From: an uncultured Lachnospiraceae bacterium
GTDB taxonomy: Bacteria > Bacillota > Clostridia > Lachnospirales > Lachnospiraceae
Length of the DNA stretch: 16,875 nucleotides
Assembly (NCBI GenBank): GCA_946631935.1
Contig: CAMPAP010000151.1
Coordinates: 1 to 16,875, forward strand
Direction: 5' to 3'
Below are positions 1 to 6,891 of the stretch, in pieces (the first letter of the stretch is position 1; the number at the start of each line of letters is the position of its first letter). The position numbers and the translations under genes were made by a program. The notes beneath the pieces were generated by a model. The model was not told the DNA's origin, did not search any database, and was given only the letters and a program-made list of their open reading frames with translations.

Positions 1-1
1 C

Positions 2-370
2 ATGAGACAGTATCTTGTACCTGCATTATCGATGGAGATAGTCCAGGCTGCCAGAATAGACGGTGCGGGAGAGTTCAGGATATTCAATACCATTGTTATC
101 CCCATTATGAAACCTGCTATGGCAACTCAGGCAATATTCTGTTTTGTCAATAGTTGGAATAATTTATTTACCCCCCTTGTACTTCTTACCGACAGCAAGA
201 AATATACGATGCCTATAATGGTATCGCTCTTAAGGGGAGATATCTACAAGACTGAATACGGTTCAGTCTACATGGGTCTTACGCTTACTGTTCTGCCTCT
301 CATTGTGGTGTACCTAATCCTCTCAAAATACATTATTGCCGGAGTGGCACTCGGAGGCGTCAAGAGTTAA
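2..370 (+). CDS. Sugar ABC transporter permease (CUT1/MalG type), 3' part
   Basis: This is the C-terminal 122 residues of an inner-membrane permease of a carbohydrate ABC importer; the gene starts left of the window, and the first visible Met is probably internal. The cytoplasmic EAA loop that docks the ATPase is at about residues 12-40, with the core QAARIDGAGEF followed by IVIPIMKPA. The usual first Glu of that motif is replaced by Gln. Two hydrophobic segments follow (about 38-60 and 90-115), and the protein ends with the short tail typical of MalG-like permeases. The substrate cannot be told from this part. A yesL/araC pair on the opposite strand just downstream is a context often seen around CUT1 sugar transporters. 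The stop is followed by a structured element and a terminator, so this is the last gene of its operon. Family assignment is firm; substrate is unknown. Confidence 0.9.
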   Translation: MRQYLVPALSMEIVQAARIDGAGEFRIFNTIVIPIMKPAMATQAIFCFVNSWNNLFTPLVLLTDSKKYTMPIMVSLLRGDIYKTEYGSVYMGLTLTVLPLIVVYLILSKYIIAGVALGGVKS

Positions 371-376
371 TCGTAG

Positions 377-461
377 TATGGTAAAATGACGAGGAAAATC
401 GAGCCGTGCTTGCACGAGCGAGATTTGACGACCATAACCCATCGAGACGAAAGTCGAGATG
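377..461 (+). ncRNA. Candidate structured RNA element with tandem G-A motifs
   Basis: Between the permease stop and its terminator lie two foldable hairpins. Hairpin 1 closes with TATGGT (377-382) against ACCATA (431-436). Inside it, 396-400 pairs with 422-426 and 403-408 pairs with 413-419 around a CTTG tetraloop (409-412), with A417 bulged. Tandem G-A mismatches flank the middle helix on both sides (394-395 with 427-428, and 401-402 with 420-421). Hairpin 2 spans 440-461: 440-443 pairs with 458-461 and 446-448 with 453-455, with another tandem G-A step (444-445 with 456-457) and a GAAA tetraloop (449-452). Such symmetric GA steps form stable sheared pairs in RNA. I do not recognise a named family. 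It could be a 3' UTR stabiliser, a processed small RNA or a dispersed intergenic repeat. Confidence 0.4.
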
Positions 462-491
462 ACTTGATGTCGGTAAGAAACAAAAATAACA

Positions 492-521
492 GGTTACCCG
501 TAAGCGCGGGTAACCTTTTTT
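492..521. terminator. Bidirectional intrinsic terminator
   Basis: A perfect 9-bp stem (492-500 with 507-515, arms GGTTACCCG and CGGGTAACC) has a 6-base loop and is followed on the plus strand by six T residues (516-521). On the minus strand the same stem is followed by a T-rich run (complement of 480-491). It therefore suits the end of the permease transcript and also the end of the convergent araC transcript, whose stop is at 556. Confidence 0.9.
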
Positions 522-555
522 GTTAAGTCGTTTTGCAGCTGTCACTCAGCCGGAT

Positions 556-1482
556 TCAGAGATTGGCGACCTGCTGCTCCGTTGAAAGTCTCAGCTTTTT
601 GTATTCCGTCGGAGAGTAGCTTGTATATTTTTTGAATGCCCTGCAGAAGGAAGGAAGAGTGTTGAAACCGCTCTGGAACGCAACTTCAGTGATCGGCATA
701 TCGGATATCAGAAGTTCCTGTGCGATATTTATCCTTTTGATCGACAGATAATCGTGGAATGTATATCCTGTCTGAAGTTTGAAAAGCCTTAAGAAATGAT
801 ATTTTGAAAAACCCGTATATTCCGCAGCCTGCTCAGTCGAAATGTCTTCGGAATAATTGATGTCTATATATTTAAGCAGTGCATTGATGCGGTTTATTGA
901 CTGGGAGAGATTTACATTCTCATTTCGCAGATTATATTCCGAGTGCCGGGATATCAGTTTGAAAACGTTGAACATGTTGATGTAAACTGTTGTCTCCCAG
1001 AAGTTATCATTTGCAAAATATGCATCGTTCATATTCATGAAATGTCTGTAGACGGCTTCATATATGTCCGGACATGTTTCTGAATTGCAGATGAACATGT
1101 TAAGGAGAAGAGGCTCTATCACCTTATAATCGTGAGATTTGTAAAAATCATTCATCTCTATAAGATATATGAACCTTACTCCGTAATGGTCGTTTATGTA
1201 TTCGTGGAGAATGTGCGGGGGTATGATCAGTATGTCCCCCTCTTTTAATATGATCTTGTTTGCGTTTGCGTGGATCTCATAAGTGTTTTCCACGCAGATA
1301 CAGACCTCAAAGGCATCGTGTGAATGAAGTGCATAGCCTTCCGACTGATTGTTGTACCATATCCTGATGTGTGAGGTCGAGTTGAAAGAAACAACTTCTT
1401 TGTTGTTCTTTACAACACGGCCAGTGAAGTCATCAGGCTGCCTGAATTTCTCAGGAATATCCCTGACTCTTTCCTTTGTCAT
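556..1482 (-). CDS. AraC-family transcriptional regulator, cupin sensor
   Basis: This is a 308-residue cytoplasmic DNA-binding regulator. The N-terminal part (about 35-115) is a cupin-like effector domain with the conserved LHSHDAFEV stretch (His53, His55) and a second His in ILHEY (His93). A helical linker follows. The C-terminal AraC domain (about 200-298) has two helix-turn-helix units: the first around STEQAAEYTGFSKYHFLRLF and the second around ITEVAFQSGFNTLPSFCRAF, then the signature SPTEYKKLR. A GAGGA sequence 8 bases before the ATG serves as the ribosome binding site. The gene follows the yesL-like gene by 25 bases on the same strand and likely shares its promoter. It probably controls a nearby carbohydrate system, the obvious candidate being the ABC transporter ending at 370. 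That target is an inference. The family call is firm. Confidence 0.93.
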   Translation of the reverse strand: MTKERVRDIPEKFRQPDDFTGRVVKNNKEVVSFNSTSHIRIWYNNQSEGYALHSHDAFEVCICVENTYEIHANANKIILKEGDILIIPPHILHEYINDHYGVRFIYLIEMNDFYKSHDYKVIEPLLLNMFICNSETCPDIYEAVYRHFMNMNDAYFANDNFWETTVYINMFNVFKLISRHSEYNLRNENVNLSQSINRINALLKYIDINYSEDISTEQAAEYTGFSKYHFLRLFKLQTGYTFHDYLSIKRINIAQELLISDMPITEVAFQSGFNTLPSFCRAFKKYTSYSPTEYKKLRLSTEQQVANL

Positions 1483-1507
1483 TCCCCTTGTCCTCTCAAA
1501 TATGCCT

Positions 1508-2263
1508 TTAGGCCGGTTCTTCGCCTTCCCCCTCTAATTCTGCGTAGAACTTAACAAGAAACATTGAGCACAGATACGTAAAAAGTGCCGTCAGTATAAG
1601 TCCCCACAGATACCAGGTGTAAACCAGAGCCTTGGTGCTCATATAATATAATACTACAGGAAGCATCCAAATGAAAAATATTTTAAACCAGATAAGCGGA
1701 TGCGAAAAAGCAAGAACCAGCGCATTAAAGACTGTGCGCAGCGCTGTATTGTCATATCTTGAAAGCAGGGGGAACTGAAGAGGAAATGCAAGGGCAAAGA
1801 GAAAGAACTCAGCTCCCACAGCTATGAATAATACTCTTGAGATCTGGTCATTGTGATAAAGGGTGTAGGAATATTCAAGGGCCATAAGGGTGATATATGC
1901 AATGTCTATAAGCCACAGGATCACTCCCTGCTTCAGGTTAGCCTTGAAAGCTTTGAAATATTCCTTGGAAATGGGACCGTCATCATTTTTGACCATTTTG
2001 GCGGTGACGGTGTAAAGCGCAGTGAAAGAAGTGCCTATGGTAACGATGGGAATGCATGTTACAAAAAAGTAGACATTTAAAACGAACAGATCCCCAAACC
2101 TGTTAAAGAGATTAAGAAAACGTTCTACCGGGGTGGGTTCCTTTTCGTTAACAATTTCATCATCAAACTGTGTACGTATTTTTATGTTATCAGTATCAAC
2201 CTGTGTTTTTGTATTTTTATCTTCGGTTTCAACCTTTGTATTTGTATTCTTGATGTCATCCAT
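1508..2263 (-). CDS. YesL/DUF624-family membrane protein
   Basis: This is a 251-residue polytopic membrane protein. The family signature is clear: an N-terminal amphipathic segment (VERFLNLFNRFGDLFVLN), then a first membrane helix with CIPIVTIGTSFTALY, then a loop with KEYFKAFKANLKQGVILWLI. About five hydrophobic segments follow. DUF624 proteins such as Bacillus YesL are encoded beside sugar ABC transporters and regulators; their biochemical role is not known. I chose the ATG at 2261-2263 because GAGG lies 6 bases upstream. A longer reading frame from 2305 adds 14 residues, but that ATG has no ribosome binding site and falls inside a likely -35/-10 region. Residues 5-37 of this start are a hydrophilic threefold 11-residue repeat that is not typical of the family. 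The gene is co-oriented with the araC gene 25 bases downstream. Confidence 0.85.
   Translation of the reverse strand: MDDIKNTNTKVETEDKNTKTQVDTDNIKIRTQFDDEIVNEKEPTPVERFLNLFNRFGDLFVLNVYFFVTCIPIVTIGTSFTALYTVTAKMVKNDDGPISKEYFKAFKANLKQGVILWLIDIAYITLMALEYSYTLYHNDQISRVLFIAVGAEFFLFALAFPLQFPLLSRYDNTALRTVFNALVLAFSHPLIWFKIFFIWMLPVVLYYMSTKALVYTWYLWGLILTALFTYLCSMFLVKFYAELEGEGEEPA
2153..2251 (-). repeat. Three-copy 33-bp tandem repeat inside yesL-like gene
   Basis: Three consecutive 33-base units (2251-2219, 2218-2186, 2185-2153, read on the minus strand) encode KNTNTKVETED, KNTKTQVDTDN and IKIRTQFDDEI. The first two are close copies (six of eleven residues identical, most others conservative); the third is diverged. 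The units form a charged, Thr-rich cytoplasmic or exposed N-terminal extension before the conserved DUF624 region. Confidence 0.6.
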
Positions 2264-2282
2264 ATCAAACCTCACATCTGTA

Positions 2283-2312
2283 AATTTAGACCAATTTTTT
2301 GACATAAGTCAA
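2283..2312 (-). promoter_or_regulatory. Putative sigma-A promoter of yesL-araC
   Basis: On the minus strand, TTGACT (2312-2307) is separated by 18 bases from TAAATT (2288-2283). The predicted start of transcription near 2276 lies just upstream of the GAGG ribosome binding site at 2270-2273, giving a very short leader. The arrangement supports the start codon at 2263 over the one at 2305. The -35 match is 5 of 6 and the -10 match 4 of 6. Confidence 0.5.
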
Positions 2313-2399
2313 GAAATCGGGGCATCTTTTTTTGTTAATTTCTGAACGAATATAATGGCATGGAAAAGGTCATTTTTTCTTTATGAACAGTGATATTTG

Positions 2400-2408
2400 T
2401 GGTAAAAT
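2400..2408 (+). promoter_or_regulatory. Putative extended -10 promoter of the MoxR operon
   Basis: TGGTAAAAT (2400-2408) fits an extended -10 element (TG, one base, then TAAAAT with 5 of 6 matches). No good -35 hexamer lies 16-18 bases upstream, which is common for extended -10 promoters. It precedes the moxR-like start by 35 bases, and AAGGGG at 2430-2435 is the ribosome binding site. A perfect TATAAT at 2351-2356 is an alternative but has no convincing -35 either. Confidence 0.45.
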
Positions 2409-2443
2409 GCAAGTATTAAAAAACAACTGAAGGGGAAAAGAAA

Positions 2444-3445
2444 ATGCCTTACGATACAAATCAGTCAAAGGTGTCTCAGGAAGATTTTCAGTACAGCCAG
2501 CAGATGATCTCCAAATTATCCGGATATTTCGAAAGCGTGGTTGTGGGACAGAAAAGTCTTGAGGCATCACTTCTTACGGCCATTTTAGCAGACGGCCATA
2601 TTCTCATTGAGTCTGTTCCGGGACTTGCCAAGACCACCGCAGCAAAGGCTATATCAGAGGCTGTTGACGGAAAATTTTCCAGGATACAGTGTACACCGGA
2701 CCTTCTTCCCAGTGACATTATAGGAACCCAGATTTATAACAGGCAGACATCAAAATTTGACACTGTCTTTGGCCCTGTTTTTGCTAATTTCGTTCTTCTT
2801 GATGAGGTTAACAGATCTTCTGCAAAGACGCAGTCTGCAATGCTTGAAGCCATGCAGGAGCACCAGGTCACCATCGGTACCGAGAGCTATAACATGCCTG
2901 AGGATGTCTTCATTGTAATAGCTACCCAGAACCCCATAGAGCAGGAGGGAACATATCCCCTTTCAGAGGCTCAGACCGACAGATTCATGATAAAGGAAGT
3001 TATCTCATATCCCATTGCAGCAGATGAGGTTGAGGTACTCAACAGAATAGAGAATCATGCTTTTGAGAAAAAGCCTCCCGTAATGACTATAAAGGATGTG
3101 GACAGACTTCAGGATATTACCGGAAATGTATATGTTGATGAGAGCATCAAATGGTACATCTCCTCCATTGTTACCGCGACCAGGAATCCTGAGAGACTTT
3201 TAGGCTCTCAGATGGCTGCTTATGTGAAGATGGGAGCAAGCCCCAGAGCATCCATTGCATTCATGCGCACTGCCAAGGCTACGGCACTGTTAAACGGCAG
3301 GACTTATGTAGTACCGGATGATGTAAAGCAGATGGCCCACCTGGTCCTTCGTCACCGCATCGCACTTAATTATTCAGCAGTTGCCGACAAGGTTACCGTT
3401 GAGAACATCATTGATGCCATTACATCCACATTAAAGACGCCCTAA
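2444..3445 (+). CDS. MoxR-family AAA+ ATPase
   Basis: This is a 333-residue cytoplasmic AAA+ ATPase of the usual length for the MoxR family. In order: Walker A in ESVPGLAKTT (56-65), Walker B in FVLLDEVNRS (116-125), sensor 1 in VIATQNP (158-164), a YPLSEAQTDRF stretch (171-181), and the lid with sensor 2 in GASPRAS (264-270). MoxR ATPases act as chaperone-like factors for VWA-domain partners, and this one heads an operon with a DUF58 protein and two VWA proteins, so those are the expected clients. Ribosome binding site AAGGGG is 8 bases before the ATG. The stop codon is one base before the DUF58 start, indicating translational coupling. All ATPase motifs look intact. Confidence is high for the family; the process served is an inference. 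Confidence 0.95.
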   Translation: MPYDTNQSKVSQEDFQYSQQMISKLSGYFESVVVGQKSLEASLLTAILADGHILIESVPGLAKTTAAKAISEAVDGKFSRIQCTPDLLPSDIIGTQIYNRQTSKFDTVFGPVFANFVLLDEVNRSSAKTQSAMLEAMQEHQVTIGTESYNMPEDVFIVIATQNPIEQEGTYPLSEAQTDRFMIKEVISYPIAADEVEVLNRIENHAFEKKPPVMTIKDVDRLQDITGNVYVDESIKWYISSIVTATRNPERLLGSQMAAYVKMGASPRASIAFMRTAKATALLNGRTYVVPDDVKQMAHLVLRHRIALNYSAVADKVTVENIIDAITSTLKTP

Positions 3446-3446
3446 T

Positions 3447-4331
3447 ATGGAACTTGATTACGAATATCTGGCCAGAATAAGTAAAGACGCAGTGCTTTAT
3501 ACCTCTCGCAAGACTACCAATATACTTGACGGGGGGTATAATTCGGTTTACCGTGGGAAAAGCCTTGAATTTGATGATCTCAAGGAATATTCCCAGGGTG
3601 ATGACATAACGTCAATAGACTGGAAATCCTCTTCCAGAGCGGACAAGCTGCTGGTCAGGAGGTATATTGCGGAAAAAAAACACAGTGTTTTGATAATTGG
3701 TGACACCGGTGTGAAAATGGATGCCGACACCCCGGAGGGTGATTACAAGGCGGATATCGCACTGATGTCCATGGGGGTCATCGGCTACCTTCTTGGAAGA
3801 CAGGGAGCGGATGTGGGTTTTGCATGTTCCGGAAAAAGCGGTATAACCAATACTCCTTTCAGATCCGGAGGGCAGTGTGTTGAGGCTCTCTTGAGGACAT
3901 ACGGCGAATTGGTCTTTGATGATCCCTCATACGATATGAACGGTCTTATCATGAACATGCTCCAGTCCTTCCCCGTAAGACGAATGATCGTTTTTGTCAT
4001 CACGGATATCAGCGGACTTAAAGCTGTGGATGGCAGAACACTTTCAAGGATGACAGAGAGAAATGATGTTTATTTTATCTGTATTGACGATGCTCCCGTT
4101 ACCGGAGGCAGGGTTTATGACAGGATCGGGGAGGAATATATAGACAGATTTCTTGCGGGAAGCCGCCGGCTAAAAAAGGCGGAAGAAGCTGAAAGAAACA
4201 ATATCCTTACCCGTTTTAAGACGGATGCCTTAAGAAACAGGGTTGTTCTTGGAAGAATAAAGACCGCTTCCGAAGTGGTGGATACAGTGCTTGATCTATT
4301 CGAAAGGGGACGCAGTGGAATTTTCGGTTAA
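3447..4331 (+). CDS. DUF58 domain protein
   Basis: This 294-residue protein has no membrane segment and is the short soluble form of the DUF58 family. The signature is at residues 35-76: YRGKSLEFDDLKEYSQGDD followed by ITSIDWKSSSRADKLLVRRY. It is followed by a VWA-like fold starting HSVLIIGDTGVKM. In that loop the metal-site pattern D-x-S-x-S is degenerate: Asp86 is present, but Gly88 and Lys90 replace the two Ser, so metal binding here is doubtful. DUF58 proteins are encoded next to MoxR ATPases and are thought to act with them in envelope-protein maturation. The start lies one base after the moxR-like stop with only weak ribosome binding signals, consistent with coupling. Its 3' end overlaps the next gene by 17 bases. 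Confidence 0.92.
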   Translation: MELDYEYLARISKDAVLYTSRKTTNILDGGYNSVYRGKSLEFDDLKEYSQGDDITSIDWKSSSRADKLLVRRYIAEKKHSVLIIGDTGVKMDADTPEGDYKADIALMSMGVIGYLLGRQGADVGFACSGKSGITNTPFRSGGQCVEALLRTYGELVFDDPSYDMNGLIMNMLQSFPVRRMIVFVITDISGLKAVDGRTLSRMTERNDVYFICIDDAPVTGGRVYDRIGEEYIDRFLAGSRRLKKAEEAERNNILTRFKTDALRNRVVLGRIKTASEVVDTVLDLFERGRSGIFG

Positions 4332-4788
4332 AATGCAGCAGGAACTGATGATGAGTTCCGGATGGATGATCCTGGGAGGGGTGATCCTTCTTGTTTCTGC
4401 GCTTTTATTCGTGATGATCTGTGTTTTTAAGAGAGCGCCTAAAAAGAAAAAGCCCGAAAAGCCCAAGGTGCTTAATAAACCTCAGGCATTTTACATCAGG
4501 GAAAAGGCACTTTTGTCCATAGATAAGATTTCTTTTGAACTTGCGGGTTCAGCCATTGATACGAGGGAGAGTTACCAGAGGCTCAGCATGGTTATGAGGA
4601 CTTTTGTTTCTGAGATGACCGGAAGAAATGTCACAGCCCTTACCCTTTCGGAGCTTAAGAAGATGGGACTCGGGTCCCTTGCGGGGCTTATCGAAAACTG
4701 CTATGCACCTGAGTTTGCTCTTAAGACCCAGGCTGATTTTAAGACAGATGCCGAGAAGGCTAAATGGATGGTGAAAACATGGAGCTGA
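4315..4788 (+). CDS. Single-pass membrane protein, DUF4381-like
   Basis: This 157-residue protein has one membrane helix at about residues 15-38 (WMILGGVILLVSALLFVM is its core), then a basic patch RAPKKKKPEKPK that should stay in the cytosol, then a helical cytoplasmic domain. Its position between a DUF58 gene and a BatA-like gene, its size and its topology match DUF4381 proteins, although sequence similarity is only suggestive. I chose the GTG at 4315 because AAGGGGA ends 4 bases upstream. An ATG at 4333 has no ribosome binding site, and a TTG at 4291 also has none. The start overlaps the DUF58 gene by 17 bases, and the 3' end overlaps the BatA-like gene. It probably serves as a membrane anchor or scaffold for the MoxR/VWA complex (inference). 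Confidence 0.75.
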   Translation: MEFSVKMQQELMMSSGWMILGGVILLVSALLFVMICVFKRAPKKKKPEKPKVLNKPQAFYIREKALLSIDKISFELAGSAIDTRESYQRLSMVMRTFVSEMTGRNVTALTLSELKKMGLGSLAGLIENCYAPEFALKTQADFKTDAEKAKWMVKTWS

Positions 4789-5891
4789 TGTATCCATATG
4801 TCATTAAGATAGGTATTCCTCTGCTGATCGCGGCAGTTGTCATTCTTCATGTCATTCCTGCGCGCAATAAAAAGGAATTCACCGGAGGGATAAGGACCGG
4901 TGCGGCGTCCATAGTAAAAAGCCTTCCCATATACGAAAAGCTGTATAAAAGGAGCAGGATCCTCACCTTCATCACAGAAGGCTTTATCATTACGGCCATA
5001 GTTGCTTCTCTTTTTCTGATAGCAAGACCCTATAAGGTTCAGACCATAAAGAGCGGAGTCCAGAAAAGAGATATCTTTCTTTGCATGGATGTTTCATATT
5101 CCCTGTATGAACTTAACTATGAACTTGCCGATTATCTTGAGCAGGTCGTAAGCGAACTTAAAGGCGACAGGTTCGGCATTACGATCTTCAATACATCATC
5201 CGTTGTATTTGTTCCCATGACTGATGATTACGATTATGTGGTGACAAGACTTGAGGAATTAAAGGAATATTTCAGTCTTCAGAAAGAATACTACGACATA
5301 GTCGGTGATGCTGATTATTACAGTTTTGAGAGCGAGGAAGAGGAGGAAAGATACTACGACATAAGCGCAAAGCTCAGCTATATAGAGGCCGGAACTCTTG
5401 TGAACAATTCATACAGAGGCAGTTCTCTCATAGGAGAAGGCCTTGCGTCGTGTCTTTACAGTTTCCCCTCCATTGGGGATTCCACGAGGACCAGGGTTAT
5501 AATCTTTTCAACGGATAATGCCAACAGTTCCATGGTCAAGGAAATCCCTGAACTTGGTGAAGCGAGCAAGCTTTGCAAAAAAAATGATGTTACGGTTTTT
5601 GCCATATTCCCTTCAGAGGATGCACATTACTACATGTATGACGATTCCGATTATGCGGGATTCCAAAAAGAATTGACGGAAGCCGTAAATGTCACGGGCG
5701 GAGAGCTTTATGTCCAGAGCAGGGAAGATACTGTTTCCGAAATAGTTGAGGAAATAAGGTCTCACGAGGCTATGACCGTTGATGATATTGTCACCGAGCA
5801 AAAGACTGATATGCCTGTTCCCGCAACAATAGTTCTTTTGGTGAGTCTGGCGGGATGCGTGTTTTGTCTTGGCTTTTTAAAGGGAAAATAA
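4764..5891 (+). CDS. BatA-like VWA-domain membrane protein
   Basis: This is a 375-residue membrane-anchored von Willebrand A protein. Membrane helices lie at about 12-32, 68-88 and 353-371, with the VWA domain between the second and third. The metal-ion site is intact: DVSYS (109-113) gives the D-x-S-x-S motif, Ser221 in RGSSLIGEGL occupies the usual Thr position, and Asp251 lies in FSTDNANSS. The helix-VWA-helix plan and gene order match BatA proteins of MoxR operons. An insertion rich in Glu, Asp and Tyr (about 172-201) interrupts the domain before the Ser221 loop. Start choice is uncertain: ATG 4764 has GAGAAGG upstream, ATG 4779 has GGTGA and gives 370 residues, and ATG 4788 overlaps the previous stop. 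The next gene begins one base after this stop. Confidence 0.9.
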   Translation: MDGENMELMYPYVIKIGIPLLIAAVVILHVIPARNKKEFTGGIRTGAASIVKSLPIYEKLYKRSRILTFITEGFIITAIVASLFLIARPYKVQTIKSGVQKRDIFLCMDVSYSLYELNYELADYLEQVVSELKGDRFGITIFNTSSVVFVPMTDDYDYVVTRLEELKEYFSLQKEYYDIVGDADYYSFESEEEEERYYDISAKLSYIEAGTLVNNSYRGSSLIGEGLASCLYSFPSIGDSTRTRVIIFSTDNANSSMVKEIPELGEASKLCKKNDVTVFAIFPSEDAHYYMYDDSDYAGFQKELTEAVNVTGGELYVQSREDTVSEIVEEIRSHEAMTVDDIVTEQKTDMPVPATIVLLVSLAGCVFCLGFLKGK

Positions 5892-5892
5892 G

Positions 5893-6891
5893 ATGAGGAA
5901 TTTAAATCCGGTCATTCCGGTGCCTGCACTTATCATTGTTTTCATCATTGCGCTTCTCGTGATGGTATTCATATGGATAAGAAGCAGAGAAAGCAGAATA
6001 AAGAGTACGTTTGCCCTTGTAAGGGGAATTGCCATAGCCGCTCTTGCCTTTGTCATAGTCTCAAGACCAATGAGGGAAGAACATGGTGCGGATGTACAGC
6101 TTAGTAATCTTGATGTCCTTTTTGTTCTTGATACAACCCTGAGCATGTGGGCAAATGACGGTCCTTCGGGAACGAGATTTAAGACTGCCACAAGCGACAT
6201 AACCGAGATCATGGAAGGGCTGTCCGGTGCAAATTTCGGACTTATCAGTTTTCAGAACAAGGCGGTGGTCCTTGCACCTTTTACCCAGGATGAAGATACC
6301 GTGCTGGGACTCCTTAAGACCATACAGACTCCCGACAGATATTACATGAAGGGGAGCAGTATGGACACTCCGTATTACGATCTTGAGAATATGCTGATCT
6401 CATCAGACAGAAAAGAAAACAGACAGACCATCATCTTCTTTTTATCGGATGGGGAAGTCACCGGATCCGGTGAGATGCCTTATAACTACGAAACCCTTGG
6501 AAGCCTTGTTGACGGGGGAGCGGTTCTTGGATACGGCACCGAAAAAGGCGGAACCATGAAGGATGAATACGGCGATGTCTACAACACCCGGACGTATGAA
6601 AAAGCCGTTTCCTGTATTGATGAAGATAACTTAAGAGAGATAGCGGACGGTCTGGGAGTGGAGTACATTCACCGTCAGAAATCCACTCTCCTTACGCCTC
6701 TTATCACTGAGATAAAAGCCGGCAGTTCGACCATCACCGAGAGAAGATACGATTATATTACATATCATGATACCTATTTTAAATACGTTCCCTATCTGGC
6801 AGGGCTTCTATTGCTTGAACTTGCCATAAGGATCAGGGAAACCGTAAAGGTACGCGAAAAAAATGGCAAAAAAGCAGGCAAAAAACAGTAA
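5893..6891 (+). CDS. BatB-like VWA-domain membrane protein
   Basis: This 332-residue protein has two N-terminal membrane helices (about 8-29 and 41-58), a VWA domain (about 73-275) and a C-terminal helix (about 297-314) followed by a very basic tail. The metal-ion site reads DTTLS (80-84) with Thr in the second Ser position, an accepted variant, and SDGE (185-188) supplies the later Asp. MoxR operons normally carry two such VWA proteins in tandem, presumed to form a membrane complex; this is the second. AGGG lies 8 bases before the ATG, and the start follows the BatA-like stop by one base. Its last 29 bases overlap the next gene, so the basic C-terminal tail and the basic N terminus of the next protein are encoded by the same A-rich stretch in two frames. 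Confidence 0.9.
   Translation: MRNLNPVIPVPALIIVFIIALLVMVFIWIRSRESRIKSTFALVRGIAIAALAFVIVSRPMREEHGADVQLSNLDVLFVLDTTLSMWANDGPSGTRFKTATSDITEIMEGLSGANFGLISFQNKAVVLAPFTQDEDTVLGLLKTIQTPDRYYMKGSSMDTPYYDLENMLISSDRKENRQTIIFFLSDGEVTGSGEMPYNYETLGSLVDGGAVLGYGTEKGGTMKDEYGDVYNTRTYEKAVSCIDEDNLREIADGLGVEYIHRQKSTLLTPLITEIKAGSSTITERRYDYITYHDTYFKYVPYLAGLLLLELAIRIRETVKVREKNGKKAGKKQ

Noticed and set aside
360..545. Minus-strand frame of 61 residues
   Set aside because: It lies across the structured element and the terminator, has no ribosome binding site, and the product is low-complexity Ser/Arg/Phe-rich sequence expected from reading hairpins as protein.
2351..2356. Perfect TATAAT upstream of the MoxR operon
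   Set aside because: No -35 match at 16-18 bases; the region upstream is only T-rich. It is kept as an alternative to the extended -10 at 2400.
4291..4314. TTG start for the DUF4381-like protein
   Set aside because: No ribosome binding site precedes it; GTG 4315 has AAGGGGA at good spacing.
5877..6212. Minus-strand frame of 111 residues with hydrophobic stretches
   Set aside because: Its hydrophobic runs mirror the codons of the BatB-like membrane helices on the other strand.
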